A stretch of 64,000 nucleotides of DNA from Schistocerca nitens (GCF_023898315.1 NC_064623.1:21473640-21537639); one strand, 5' to 3'. Shown: positions 13,601-24,122, counted from the first letter of the stretch. Translations and numbers: made by a program. The notes: generated by a model from the sequence alone, not told the origin.

Positions 13601-16600
13601 ATACTAGGTTGAGTGGGCAGCATTCAATATCACTGCCGAGACTTAACTGAAAACTTCAGAGAAAACACCAACTCTTTGGTAGAAATGTTACTCAGTCACA
13701 GTCTCATCGGAGGATACTTCAATCATCAACAATTGACTGGGATAATTACAGTTTTGTAAATATTGGATATGAAAAGACATCCTGCAAAACAATATTAACT
13801 ACTTTCTCTGGAAACTGCTTATAATTGATAGTTTGGATGCTCACTAGTTATTGAAGTATATTAGAGTTAATGGGAACAAAGGAATCTAACCTCTTTGAGG
13901 ATGTGCACACTGAAATTTTTATCAGTGATGATGAAGCAGTTGTAACTACAATGATTACCAAAGCATAAAGGGCAAATAAAACAAGCAAAAGATTTCTGTT
14001 CAGTCAAGTAGATAAAGAGGCAGTAGCATCATATGTCAAGAAAGAACTTCTATTCTTCAGCTCTGGGAGTGAGCATACAGAGGAACTGCAGGTCAGGTTA
14101 AAAAAATATTATTGAGCAAGAGCTGGATTGATATGTACCCAATACAACAGTTCAAGTTGGGAGGGACCCTCCATATGGAACACACTCTTTGTAAAGAACC
14201 TTCTAAATAAACAGTGTCTTCTGAAGAACAGATGTAAAAGCTTAAGGTTACACACAAAAGGATGCTGAATTAAACCCATTTGTGTGTCACAAGGAGAATG
14301 CACAAAGCCTTCAATGATCTTATCAAAAGTCCTCTCACAAAACCAAAAGCAGTTCTGGCCATACATAAAGGCTGTCAGTGGAAACACATTTAGTGTCTGG
14401 ACACTCTGGGATGACACAGGAAATGAAACTGAGGGTAGCATGCTGAATTCAGTTTTCAAATATTTCTTTACATGGGAAGATCCACAAATATACTGCCTTA
14501 GTTCAGTTCTCACAACACTACAATAATGAGTCAAACAGATATCAGTGTCTATGGCACTGAGAAACAGCTCGAATTGCTAAAATTGAAAAGGGACTGATGG
14601 ACCAATGGGATCCACATCAGACTAGATAAAAGAGGAATTTTTCCATACTAGTCATAGGTGTTGACCAGTGACAGGAAACATGTCACAAATGTCATAAGCA
14701 ACATGGCGAATATAACATCATTCCAGTGGCTATGTTTTCAAAGTGATTAAGCTAAAGATCAGTCTGTCACCAAAACCAGATTTTTGATTTCACATTTGTT
14801 GACTTAGCCAACTAATGACAAAACTATGAAAATACACACCAAAAGATGACGTCACAGTAGGCATTAACATTACATCACTGGTGAAAGCTGACGTCTACTA
14901 TCAAATATTCCTCTTCACCAGCCAGATTCTGTGCAGAATTTGCAAATGAATTTTAACTGTATTAGCTGTCTTGTAGATGTAGTTGTAGGAAACATGCAGC
15001 AGCCCTCAGCAGTTAGGAGGCCTGAATCAGTTGCAAAGATTATCAGAAAGATGAAGGTTTTGTTGCTAGGTCGTTCACACAGTGGAGGTTTGGGCCAGCA
15101 GTTGCAGGAAGTACCTTGTCACAAGCATTGTGAAGCCTAATGCAGGGTTGGCTTATGTGACTGACAGCATAGGGGAGTTATGAAAGAATTTTACGAAAGA
15201 GGATCAGGTGGTGATTGTGGGTGGGACAGGGAATAGTATTGATATGGACAGGGAATATGATGTAGGTGGTGACTTGGTAAAGATAGCTACTCAAACTGAT
15301 GGCACTACTGTGCATTTCAAGCAACTGTTTCAGCATCATGATCGGCTTCATCCAACTGCAGTGTTAGGCATATTAAAACGGGGCTGAAGAAGGCACTGAT
15401 GGCAGAGGGCATGGGTCACATTGCAGTGGTGTCAGTTCAGTCTATCAGTAGATCGGGTTTCACGAGACATGGCCTGCACTTCAATAGGTTTGGGAAGGGG
15501 AGGCTGGCCCACAGTGTAGTGGGTGGTGGCAGGACCACTCATGGAAAAACTCCTTAGTAGTTGGTGTTAGAGCTGCAACTATGTGAGACTGAAGTCAGCT
15601 GATAGGTATACCTGTTTAAAGGAAGTCCCTCTAATTAAGGAATCATGTTGAGAGGTGGTCAGGTATCCAAGTAAGGAAGGAATTAGTATATTTCATCAAA
15701 ATAGAAGAGGTATTAAAGACAAAGTTGGTGAACTGCTTATACATGTTGACTCTGACATTATTGGTATATCAGAGCACCACTTAAATAATTTGACAATTCA
15801 GAGGCTTCCTTTACCAGGATACAGATTAGCTGGCTGTTTTTCAAGAAGTTCCTTACAGAGTGGGGGAGTGGCCATGTACGTAAAAAACAGTATTCCATTT
15901 GAATCCACAGACGTATCATGGCACTGCACTGAACAGATATTTGATTGCTGTGCAGGGGCAGTTGAATTTAGTGAAACTAAACTTCTAATTGTTGTCATTC
16001 ATAGGTACCCTGACTCTAATTTCAGATCATTTCTGCTCAAGCTAGAGAATGTTAATGGTTCATTTTATAGGAAGCACCAAAAACTAGTTATATGAGGTGA
16101 CTTCAATATAGCATATGATTGTGCAAGAAGAAGGATGTTGGTAGATCTCTCAAACTCGTATGATCTGATGCAGACTGTGTTTTTTCTTTCCAACTAGGGT
16201 GCAGGTGAACAGTAGCACAGCCATAGACAGTATTTTTATTCATTCTTCATTACTAGATGAGCATTCTGTTAGAAAAAAAGGGTGAATGGCTTTTCAGACC
16301 ATGATGCACAAATTGTAACACTAAAAGGCTTTTGTACTCAAACGAATGTCACATACAAAGGGCGTTCAAAAAGTTTTGCACAGTCGTCACAATTTTTTTT
16401 TTTTTATTTTTTTGCAGGAGGAGAATGAAATTTGTGAACATACTTGGAACATTTAGCTATAAGTTGGTATATAAAAGTATTTTCTTTTATTTACAGGTGA
16501 GCCATAATGGACCGTGAAGTAGATGTCAAGTTGTGACAACTGTCGATGATGGAGATCCTCTCTGATGACTCTGCCACATCGATTCACAGGAAGTTGCTCC

Positions 16601-19600
16601 CTGTTTATGGGGAAGACACAGTGGATCACAGCAGTATCCAGAGGTGGTTGCAGAGGTTTAAAGAAGGTAATTTCTCTCTACTGGACAATCCACGATGCGG
16701 TAGACCATTGACGGCAGCGAGTGATGTGAATAAGGAGACCATTGATCAAATCATCCAAAATGACAGATGTGTAACAACACAACAGCTTGCTGAAATGATT
16801 AGTTTGTCATTAGGTAGTGTGGTATCACTGGTACAGTCACTATGGTACAGAAAAATCTGTGCAAGTTGGGTGCCCAGATTATTGACAAGAAAAATGAAAA
16901 CGGTGAGGAAGAATGTGTGTCAGCGTCTACTGAAGAGTGGAAACAGTGTTTTGACTGTGTAATTGTCCAGGATGAAACATGGTTGCTGTGTCCGAACCTG
17001 AGAGCAAAACCCAATCCATGGAGAGGTGTCATCCGGGTTCCCCTCAGAACAAGAAACCAAGACTTTCACGAACAGCAGGCTGAAAGGTGAAGGCCTCCTC
17101 CTTCTGGGATCAGTGTGGTGTCATTTTCGTTGACTTTTTGGAACCTGGCTCCACAATTAACCAGGACCATTACTGTTTGTCATTGGACAAGCTGCGGCGT
17201 GTTATCAAGACCCACACACCACAGCTTCAGGATGAGCTCATCAGACTACACCATGACAATTCCAAACCCCATACAGCCCTTACGATGCAGGAGAAAATCA
17301 GCAAAATGGGTTAGAAAATTGTTCCTCATCCTCCCTACAGTCTGGACTTGGCTCCATCCTATTTTTACCTCTTTGGTTGTCTGAAGGCCCACCTGCATGG
17401 TACAACATTTGATAGTGAGAAAGGCCTCATTTCTTGTTTCAAGCGATGGAGTAAAAGTCAATCCCCAGAATTTTACCAAAGTGCATTTACATCATGGAAA
17501 GAACCTTGGGCCAGATGTGTCACAGCTGGTGGAGGCTACAGTGAGTAGGCTCAATGTATAACTACATGTTTCAAGTATGTTCACAAAAAAATTCATTCTC
17601 CTGCTGCAAAACATAAAAAAATTAGAGACAACTGCGCAAAACTTTAACGCCATTTATATAATTACAAACTATGTAGGAAAGCTAATTAATGGCAATAGAG
17701 AGTTTATTTTAACCTTATTAAGGAACAAGAGTGGCAGGATGTCTATAGTGGTGATAACATAGATGACAAATATAATGCTTTCCTTAGCACATTCTCATGC
17801 TCTTTGAGAGTTTCTTTCCATTAGAACATTCTACATTGGGTACTGGCAGTAAAAGGCAGCCAGAGTGGCTGACTAGTGGCATAAGGATATAATGTAGAAC
17901 AAAGCAGGAATTATATCACAATGTTAGAAGTAGCCACGATGAAGCTACAGCAGCCCGTTACAAAAAGTATTGTAAGGTGCTCAAAAATGTTGTTAGGAAG
18001 GCAAAGAGTATGTGGTGCACAAATAGAATAGGTATTTCACAGGATAAAGTTAAAACCATATGGTCAGTTGTGAAGGAAGTGTCGGGTCAACAGCACAAGG
18101 TCGACGATATAAAGTCAGTTCGTGCTAAAAATATTTCTGATACTGATCAATCAGATATATGTACAGTATTTAACAATCATTTTCTGAGCATTGCTGGAGA
18201 ATTAAATAAAAATGTAGTTTCTACAGGGAATCATATAACTCTCTTGGCAAATGCCTTTCCAATGTTGATGTCTGAAGTACTCATCTGGAACATAGACAAT
18301 GTGGAGATTGGGTCAATAATTAAATCACTGAAGACTAAGGAGTCTCTTGGATATGATGAAGTGTCTACCAGAATATTAAAGTACTGTACTGCACATGTTG
18401 GCCCTGCACTTAGTCATATTTATAATTTTTCCTTTAAGAATAGTCAGTTTCGTGGACAATTAAAGTACTCAGTAGTAAAGCTGCTCAATAAAAAAGTAGA
18501 AAGGGATAATTTTAGACCTATTTCTCTGCCAAAAGTGTTTGCTAAAGTTATTGAAAACGTTGTGTATGCAAGGATAATTGATCATTTTGTATCACAATTT
18601 GCTATCAAATGTACAGTTTGGCTTTAGAAGCTGTTTAACAACTGAAAATGATATATCATCTTTTATCTGTGAAGTACTAGATGGGTTAAACAAAAGGTTT
18701 CAAACACTAGGAATATTTTTTGATTTAACTAAGGTGCTTGTTTGTGTTGTTCACAAAATATTGCTCCAGAAGTTGGACCATTGTGGAATTCGGGGAGTAA
18801 CTAACAACTGGTTCACCTCTTACTTTAACAACAGACAGTGAAAGGTCATTATTCACAGTGTTGCAAATGGCTGTGATGTGGGGTCTGAGTGAGGTACAGT
18901 CAAAGAGTCAAAAAGGGGGGGGGGGGGAGCACAGGGATCAGCGTTGAGGCCACTCCTGTTCCTTATTTATATAAATGATATTTCTGTTTGCTGATGACAC
19001 GAGATTGGTAGTAAAAGATGTGCACAACACCTAGCTCTGTTTCAAATAGTGCAGTTCATGGCTTGTAGAAAATAAACTAATGCTAAATCACAAAAAGACT
19101 CAGTTTTGACAGTTTCTAACACACAGTTCAACAAAATCTGGTGTTTTAATTTCACAGAATAGTCATATGATTAGTGAAACTGAACAGTTCAAACTTTTAG
19201 GTGTTCACAGATAGTAAACCGTAGTAGAAAGCCCACATTCAAGATCTTGTTCGAAGACTTAATGCTGCCATTTTTACTATTCAAATGTTATCTGAAGTAA
19301 GTGACTGTTCGACATGAAAATTAGTCTACTTTGGTTATTTTGATTCGCTTATGTGATATGGTATTATATTTTGGGGTAACTCTTCCCATTCTAAAAGGTT
19401 ATTTTTGGCTCATAAATGGGCAATAATTGGTGTAAGTTCGTGAACCTCTTGACATTAGTCTGGGTATTCTGACATTGGTCTTTCAATATGTATATTCTTT
19501 ACTGTCATTTCTTTACTGATATTGTTATCAGCTTATTCCAAGTAGCAGCAGCTTTCACTCATTTAATACCCGGCAGAAATCCAATCTGCATCAGGATCGC

Positions 19601-22600
19601 ACTTCATTAACTACTGTGCAGAAAGGTGTGCTGTATACTGCCGCATCCATTTTCAATAAGCTACCGCACAAATTCAAAAATCTTACGAGTAATCCACGTG
19701 CTTCCAAATCGTAACTGAAGAGTTTCCTCATGGGTCAATCCTTCTGGTCTGCTGAGGAAGTCCTTGAAAAATTAAGCTGATTCTTATGTTATATTGTTGA
19801 TTGCGTTTACTTAAACTTGTGGCTTGACTTTTTTTGGGTTCATAAACATTTTATTTTATCTGTTATCATTTTTTTGTTGTAGTTTCATGTACTGACACAT
19901 ACCATGACCTTGGAGATTCGCTCCTCAATTTGGTTCTACGAAACTAGACGTGTAAATAAAATAAAATAAACTATATGAGGGGCGTTTGAAAAGTCCGTGC
20001 AAAAATAATAACTACTTATGAGTTTGGGGTAAACCTTTTTTATTTTTCGACATAGTCTCCTTTCAGACTTATACAATTTGTCCAATGGTTCAAATGGCTC
20101 TGAGCACTATGGGACTCAACATCTTAGGTCATCAGTCCCCTAGAACTTAGAACTACTTAAACCTAACTAACCTAAGGACAGCACACACACCCATGCCCGA
20201 GGCAGGATTCGAACCTGCGACCGTAGCAGTCCCGCGGTTCTGGACTGCAGCGCCAGAACCGCTAGACCACCGCGGCCGGCATTTGTCCAATGCTGTTCTA
20301 ATTTGTTGATCCCTTCCGAATAATAGGAATTGTCCAGGTCTGCAAAATAGCTATTAGCTGCTGCAATCACCACCTCATTTGAATAAAATCTTAGCCCTGC
20401 CAGCCATTTCTTCACATTGGGGAACAAATATTAGTCCGAGGGAGCCAAGTCTGGAGAATAGGGGGGGGGGGGATGTGAAACGAGTTGTAATCCTATTTCG
20501 AATAATTTTGCAACCACAACTGGTGAGATGTGTGCTGGTGCATCGTCGTGATGGAAAAGGACATTTTTGCAGTCCAATCGCCGGTGTTTTTCTTGCAGCT
20601 CAGTTTTCAAACGGTCCAATAACGATGAATAACATGCACCTGTAATAGTTTTACCCTTTTCCAGCTAGTTGATGAGGCTTATCCCATGCAAATCCCAAAA
20701 GAGTCGCCATAACCTTTCTGACCAAAGGAATGGTCTTCGCCTTTTTTTGTGCAGATTCTCCATTGGTAACCCATTATTTAGATTGTTGTTTGGTCTCAGG
20801 AGTACAGTAATGTATCCATGTTTCATCCACGTGACAAAATGATGCTTAAAGTCCTGCAGATTCTTACTGAACAGCTGAAAACCATCCTTGCAACACTTCA
20901 CACGATTCCATTTTTGGTCAAGCGTGAGCAATCGCAGAACCCATCTTGCGGATAGCTTTCTCAAGTCAAAATGTTTATGCAAAATATTATGTACACATTC
21001 ACTGGAGATACCGACAGCACTAGCAATCTCACGCACCTTAACTCTTCCGCCATCTATCACCATATCATGGATTTCTGGAGTCGTAACCTCCACAGGGCAT
21101 CCAGAACGCTCAGCATCACTTGTGCTCATATGACCACTCCAAAAATTTTGAAACCACTTATAAACTGTTATAATGGAAGGTGCAGAGTTACCAGTCTCCT
21201 GAGGCATTCTGCCTCTCATAAAATAATGTTTAAGCACCACACAAAATTCTTTTTCATCCATTTTTTGACAGTCACTCGACTTCCTCGATTCACAAGAATG
21301 CCAAATACAAAGAAGTAGACCAATATTGCTGAAACTTGGTGTGCGTTCTTTCCAAAGATGCTACTAACTAAACATGACCTCGATACATGCCGGTGGTGCT
21401 ATCTCTCGGACTTTGCACGGACTTTTCAAATGCCCCTCGTAAATCTTATTGCCCAAAAAGTGAATACAGCACAGGTTATAACAGCCTACAAGGACAGCAG
21501 AACTGATCACCAAAACTATTGTACAGTATCATTGACATTCTTCTGTTCTAGAACTTTAGAATGTATTCTGAGTTCAAACACAATGAGGTAGCTCAAATAG
21601 AATTACTTCCTCCAGACCAACAGCACAGATTCCAAAAACATCATAGGAAATCCAGCTTGTGCTTCTCTTTTTGTCTCTGACAAACTATTCTTCACTGTTA
21701 ATTATCTTTCACACTCTCTTCTGTACCCTCTCAGTCATTGAGGACAAATCTGTAGACAACTAAGGTGTTCATACCATTCCATTTAGCCCATACAATAGTC
21801 CCCTCACTAATATATATTGATTATGTCACTTACCATGCTCAATAGCATTAACTCTTCTATTGGTTATTTTGATGACCTCATCAAGAGTAACAAAAGATGT
21901 CTGCAGTGAAGCTAATTCAACCAACAGCTTCACTGCACTCTGGTAGTTCTTTTTGAGTTTGGCAAGTTGCTGTCCACCCCTTGCCAGACCTGCCAGTTCG
22001 TAAGTGTCTGTACCATCTTGATAACTTTCAAATACAGGTAACATAACACCTGCAACAAAATTAAGTATGGTATAACTATGTACAAGACTTATCTACTATG
22101 AAGCTTATCCTAAACAATTTTCTACCACTGATGAATTCATTATTTTCTACAGAGAGTAACAAAAAGGCATGGCTAAACCTTCAGGTAACATTCCTCACAT
22201 GCCAAGAAAGAAAACATTTTATATGGCCATTGGTCCAGAAGCAGCTCAGTTTATGCAATTCTTCAACACAATTACGGACAAATTCTGCTCTGTCCTTGTT
22301 CTTCTGGGCCTTCCCCACTGGTGAGTAGTTGGGTTACACATTCCATGCAGCCATGATCAATTGCTTCAAAAGTTCTCCTGTTGAGGCATCATCACTCTGG
22401 GAATCTATCCCAATCAAAATGTTGAGTGGCATGACTATTACCATCCGCTAATCTGTTCAACAAATGAGCATCTGCCATCTCAGAATTTGAGTACACTTCC
22501 ATTACACTGTACTGGAAACTAAATCAATCATGAACTCTAAAACAATTTACGGTACATGTCTGCACAGTCTGTGGTGACCACTGAACACTTGATGCTACAT

Positions 22601-23896
22601 GCTAGATGCTGGTACAGAAATGTATTTTGTCACATGTCAGCTAAAATAATGAATTGAGTTACATGTCAACATTACCTTCATTCAACTGTGACAACAAACA
22701 CAGCAAGTGAACCTTACTGTACATTCTAATTAAAAGTAACCAAGAGAGCACTTTGAACATGCCATGTAAGAAAACTTTTCATGTAATGTGGTACATTCTC
22801 TCTGTATGTGTTTTCCACGATTAATGTGATTACGAAGAAAAGTAGAAAATGAAACATAACATGGAAATAAAGTGTTCCAGGGAACATGTCCCTTTAATAA
22901 TTTCTTCCTCTAAGTGTGTGAAATATTTTCTGTCTGTCTGACCACACACTTTTGTTACACCCTGGATCCAAAAGAAATATTGCAACGTCAGTTCAAACTG
23001 TATTCAAATACAAGATCTTTTTCCAATAATATCTGAAAACAAATAGGATTAAAATTAGCCATGATCATATTTTGAAACATATAATCAACTTTTGACATAT
23101 TATGGCGTCACCAGGTAACCCATAATCTGGCACGTGTGCAATTTACACATTACCTCAATCCCACAACTCTTGGAAACCACATTTTCTTTCATTTATGTCA
23201 TTTACACTGATGGTATTCTTTGTCTCTTCGAACAATCTGAAAATGGTCCGAACTATAGCTACAACATAAAAAAAAAATGTCCTACCTGCAACATTGTCCT
23301 TCTTTGTGCGAATCTTTACTTGAGCCCTATTTACGTTCTGCAGGACAACTTGGTTGAAATCTCCCGTAGTAAATTTTGCTTCAGCTAATGAAAAGGCAGC
23401 TTCTTTCATCACTTCTCCCATCAGCGTCTTAGTCTAAAAATAAATCCACATAAAATATCAGATCAGTACATATAATAATTACAACTTTCGTTATTATTTG
23501 TGGTATAAGCAGAACACATTACCTCAATAATTTTCCCCAGGATCTGCCGAAATCGCATCTGCAAAGCATCTGCCTTTTTCTTCAGTAAACTGTGGCCTTT
23601 CTGTGCTCCTTTTAGTCTAGCTTTCATTAACATCTGCGCTCTGTAAAATTCGAATTATTATAAGGGCCGTCTATTTGCTACCCATTTAGAAGATTTGAAA
23701 CTGTTAAAGAACACTCTAATGGTAACCCAATTCTATAAAGGGACACTCCCCCCATGTGGAAACTAATTTTTCCGACACATTTTGAATGAATAGCCCAAAG
23801 TTCTTTACAGTGTAGCTACAAAATCTATTAACAAAAATTTTGTCTGTATACATACCCTCGCGAGGGAAATATTGGAATTCTATCTTTTCCAGACAT
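3036..23896 (-). CDS. ATP6V1D: V-type proton ATPase subunit D (five exons visible, 3' end outside window)
   Basis: Subunit D forms the central rotor shaft of the V1 sector of the vacuolar H+-ATPase. It couples ATP hydrolysis in the A3B3 head to proton pumping through V0 on endomembranes and apical membranes. Five coding exons on the minus strand join in phase: 23896-23856, 23640-23523, 23433-23286, 22049-21834, 3114-3036, all with GT donors and AG acceptors. The 200 residues visible match the family closely: N-terminal [20 protein letters not shown], then [66 protein letters not shown] and [14 protein letters not shown]. Insect subunit D is about 246 residues, so about 45 are missing to the left of position 1. 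The start is the first ATG of the conserved N terminus. The gene is divergent from PSMA3 and shares its upstream region. The Drosophila homologue is Vha36-1. The 18.7-kb intron is full of nested transposons. Confidence 0.97.
3926..5260 (+). mobile_element. mariner transposon, degraded
   Basis: Terminal inverted repeats of about 30 bp: the left end reads CGAAGGCTGTTCAAAAAGTA and the right end is its imperfect reverse complement (TACTTTTTGAACACACCTCG). TA lies on both sides (3924-3925, 5261-5262). The plus strand carries a mariner transposase relic from about 4137: [20 protein letters not shown], then [12 protein letters not shown], then [15 protein letters not shown] (first catalytic Asp, about 4595), then [20 protein letters not shown] (third Asp region) and the C-terminal [10 protein letters not shown]. 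The second-Asp region is mutated. Several frameshifts and a C16 run (4733-4748) break it. It is inserted in an antisense LINE. Confidence 0.88.
4733..4748. repeat. C16 homopolymer inside mariner
   Basis: Sixteen consecutive C interrupt the mariner transposase relic just before the RGVV-type segment. Confidence 0.9.
7364..7579 (-). mobile_element. tRNA-derived SINE with 12-bp target-site duplication
   Basis: A SINE of about 190 bp in reverse orientation. The minus strand carries a tRNA-like head with a B-box (GGTTCGAATCC, seen on plus as GGATTCGAACC near 7494) and the body ends in the ATGGTTCAAATGG-type tail. The direct repeat CTCAGAAAATGG occurs at 7364-7375 and 7568-7579 and marks the insertion into the LINE. 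Near-identical copies lie at 20.1 and 35.4 kb. Confidence 0.92.
8343..9467 (-). mobile_element. Tc1-like transposon, degraded and internally deleted
   Basis: Inverted ends: the left starts CACACCACTGAGGAAAAAAA and continues to TCGCAACACC; the right is its imperfect complement (GGTGTTGCAAATTTTTTTTC). TA flanks at 8341-8342 and 9468-9469. The minus strand holds the N-terminal part of a Tc1 transposase relic (about 9244-8930): [20 protein letters not shown], then frame-shifted segments, then an [16 protein letters not shown]-type piece (FSDES-like region) near 8800-8750. At 1125 bp it is shorter than a usual full element, and the catalytic C-terminal third is missing. It is inserted in the 5.9-9.8 kb LINE. 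Confidence 0.85.
9938..10010. repeat. Pyrimidine-rich (CTTTTT)n tract
   Basis: Imperfect CTTTTT/CTTTTTTT repeats over about 70 bp near the degraded 3' side of the LINE. Simple sequence. Confidence 0.8.
10011..10500. other. No gene; weak antisense LINE-end fragment
   Basis: No coding signal. About 10295-10480 resembles the antisense LINE 3'-end repeat (GATACTCTCCATGTGGAGCA ... TTCTTCTGTTCCATTCACAT), strongly diverged. The rest is unassigned intron of V-ATPase D. Confidence 0.35.
10600..10644. repeat. A45 homopolymer inside LINE coding region
   Basis: Forty-five consecutive A lie between the FRKAxDT block and the WIQAFLSNR block of the LINE reverse transcriptase. This is internal, not a 3' tail. 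Confidence 0.9.
11460..12571 (+). mobile_element. Tc1-like transposon nested in LINE
   Basis: Inverted ends: CACTATGTGATCAAAAGTAT at the left, with the complement of TATGTGCTCAAAAGGATCCA at the right. The TA duplication is at 11458-11459 and 12572-12573. Length 1112 bp. It carries a Tc1 transposase relic (N-terminal part from 11594, C-terminal part 12034-12489). The N-terminal helix-turn-helix region reads [20 protein letters not shown]. The middle is frame-shifted. Confidence 0.92.
12034..12489 (+). pseudogene. Tc1 transposase C-terminal catalytic part
   Basis: An open frame of 151 codons holding the second and third catalytic acids of a DD34E transposase. [20 protein letters not shown] contains the Asp, and [18 protein letters not shown] contains the Glu, with exactly 34 residues between them. 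The tail [15 protein letters not shown] is typical of Tc1 C termini. The first Asp block is recognisable as SDESW near the start. The upstream half is in other frames, so no complete enzyme is encoded. Confidence 0.9.
12780..13440 (-). mobile_element. Decayed antisense LINE fragments
   Basis: About 13260-13435 resembles the antisense LINE segment also seen at 3780-3900 and 54540-54640 (CCAAAGTCTGCTACCAGCTT ... GATTGCACCTATG). The stretch 12780-13200 is unassigned. No gene seen. Confidence 0.35.
13440..14640 (+). mobile_element. LINE endonuclease/linker fragment (same family as 60.4-63.6 kb)
   Basis: Plus-strand relics of an EN-to-RT linker: a [18 protein letters not shown]-like stretch near 14000-14055, [20 protein letters not shown] in frame near 14300, and [14 protein letters not shown] near 14545. 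The last equals the SGTEKQLSLLDWNPGPDGVP segment of the copy at 62.2 kb. The upstream part (13730-13800) resembles the [17 protein letters not shown] endonuclease region. There are many stops. Confidence 0.65.
14641..14989. other. No gene seen
   Basis: Unassigned intron sequence between two LINE copies; no repeat recognised. Confidence 0.4.
16356..17656 (+). mobile_element. mariner-like transposon nested in LINE
   Basis: Ends: left CAAAGGGCGTTCAAAAAGTT and right imperfect complement (AACTTTAACGCCATTTA), with TA at 16354-16355 and 17657-17658. Transposase relic on plus from about 16507: [56 protein letters not shown] (first Asp), [31 protein letters not shown] (second Asp), [20 protein letters not shown] (third catalytic region). 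Stops and frameshifts are present. Length 1301 bp, normal for a mariner. Confidence 0.9.
17977..18841 (+). pseudogene. LINE reverse transcriptase relic
   Basis: Open stretches of 216 and 87 codons in two frames. Visible blocks: [58 protein letters not shown], then [29 protein letters not shown] and [19 protein letters not shown] frameshift near 18600 separates the two frames. The FADD-equivalent [11 protein letters not shown] lies further on, near 18982-19020, in another frame after a G13 run. It cannot encode a working enzyme. Confidence 0.85.
18915..18927. repeat. G13 homopolymer in LINE
   Basis: Thirteen consecutive G in the LINE between the FTSYFNNRQ and LFIYINDI regions. Confidence 0.9.
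19976..21439 (-). mobile_element. mariner transposon (cecropia-like) carrying a SINE
   Basis: Ends: TGAGGGGCGTTTGAAAAGTC at left and its complement at right (GACTTTTCAAATGCCCCTCG), with TA at 19974-19975 and 21440-21441. The transposase lies on the minus strand, in three open blocks. 21261-20665: [60 protein letters not shown]. 20619-20431: [20 protein letters not shown] with the second Asp, [10 protein letters not shown] with the third. 20427-20290: [20 protein letters not shown]. The C terminus is cut by the SINE. A G12 run lies at 20461-20472. Subfamily is inferred from the MDEKEF N terminus. Confidence 0.92.
20076..20292 (-). mobile_element. tRNA-derived SINE inside mariner, 12-bp duplication
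   Basis: Same SINE as at 7.4 kb, reverse orientation. The body runs from the CAATGGTTCAAATGG tail to the CCGCGGCCGGC head (20280). The direct repeat ATTTGTCCAATG is exact at 20076-20087 and 20281-20292, and belongs to the mariner transposase C-terminal coding sequence. Confidence 0.95.
21445..21760 (+). mobile_element. LINE reverse-transcriptase fragment
   Basis: Plus-strand frame 21490-21590 reads [20 protein letters not shown] followed by TLECILSSN, a degraded version of the NYRPISLTS...KTLERI block of LINE reverse transcriptases. It starts just past the mariner end and stops about 70 bp before V-ATPase D exon 4. Short and broken. Confidence 0.55.
21834..22049 (-). CDS. ATP6V1D: V-ATPase D exon 4
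   Basis: 216 nt encoding [20 protein letters not shown] through NRRVNAIEH. The acceptor TTGCAG precedes 22049 and the donor G|GTAAG follows 21834. Conserved across animals almost residue for residue. It includes the [16 protein letters not shown] rotor-shaft helix. Confidence 0.96.
22055..23280. other. Intron of V-ATPase D, no gene seen
   Basis: About 1.2 kb between exons 4 and 3. AT-rich, no recognisable transposon or coding frame. Confidence 0.5.
23286..23433 (-). CDS. ATP6V1D: V-ATPase D exon 3
   Basis: 148 nt encoding [20 protein letters not shown] through KKDNVA. The acceptor TTTTTAG precedes 23433 and the donor GCAG|GTAGG follows 23286. In phase with both neighbours. Confidence 0.96.
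23523..23640 (-). CDS. ATP6V1D: V-ATPase D exon 2
   Basis: 118 nt encoding [20 protein letters not shown] through ILGKIIE. The acceptor TTTTACAG precedes 23640 and the donor GAG|GTAATG follows 23523. The first base completes the Gly codon begun in exon 1. Confidence 0.96.
23856..23896 (-). CDS. ATP6V1D: V-ATPase D exon 1 (start codon)
   Basis: 41 nt from the ATG at 23896, encoding [13 protein letters not shown] plus two bases of Gly, then donor GG|GTATGT. The start is fixed by the conserved [17 protein letters not shown] terminus. Confidence 0.96.
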
Positions 23897-24122
23897 TTTT
23901 GCTTCTCGACACAAACCAACTATCTTCGAAGTCAGCTGACAGCAGCAGAGAATTTAGAAGGGAAGGCATTACTTTCGATTTGTGCATATCTTCGATATTC
24001 AAAACTTTGAATCCACAGACAGTCTGTTGTTTCACGAAAAACAATTTGCCGTATCACCGTGTGTTGTGGACGACGAATTGTAGTTTTGTTATCGTTTGAG
24101 GAAAAAGAAGAACATAATTAAC
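23897..24122. promoter_or_regulatory. Divergent promoter region between V-ATPase D and PSMA3
   Basis: Only 226 bp separate the two start codons, so both 5' UTRs and core promoters must fit here or overlap, unless a non-coding first exon lies elsewhere. It contains a perfect 10-bp palindrome GTCAGCTGAC at 23931-23940 (an E-box core CAGCTG), followed directly by AGCAGCAG. No convincing TATA box was placed; transcription starts cannot be located from sequence alone. Confidence 0.7.

Larger units (their letters stand above)
14990..19971 (+). mobile_element. CR1/L2-like LINE, nearly full length, with a mariner inserted
   Basis: Three parts in order. ORF1 relic (about 15040-15530) resembling an SGNH/esterase-type ORF1: [19 protein letters not shown], an [10 protein letters not shown] block, and [20 protein letters not shown]. 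Endonuclease (15655-16330): [38 protein letters not shown]. After the mariner (16356-17656), linker and reverse transcriptase (17977-18841, then about 18970). A C-terminal segment with [18 protein letters not shown] lies near 19620-19690. The 3' end is an AAATA-rich tail at about 19952-19971. Stops and frameshifts are scattered. Confidence 0.82.

Noticed and set aside
22098-22328. A 76-codon frame between V-ATPase exons
   Set aside because: No family resemblance, no splice context and no repeat match; consistent with chance in AT-rich intron DNA.
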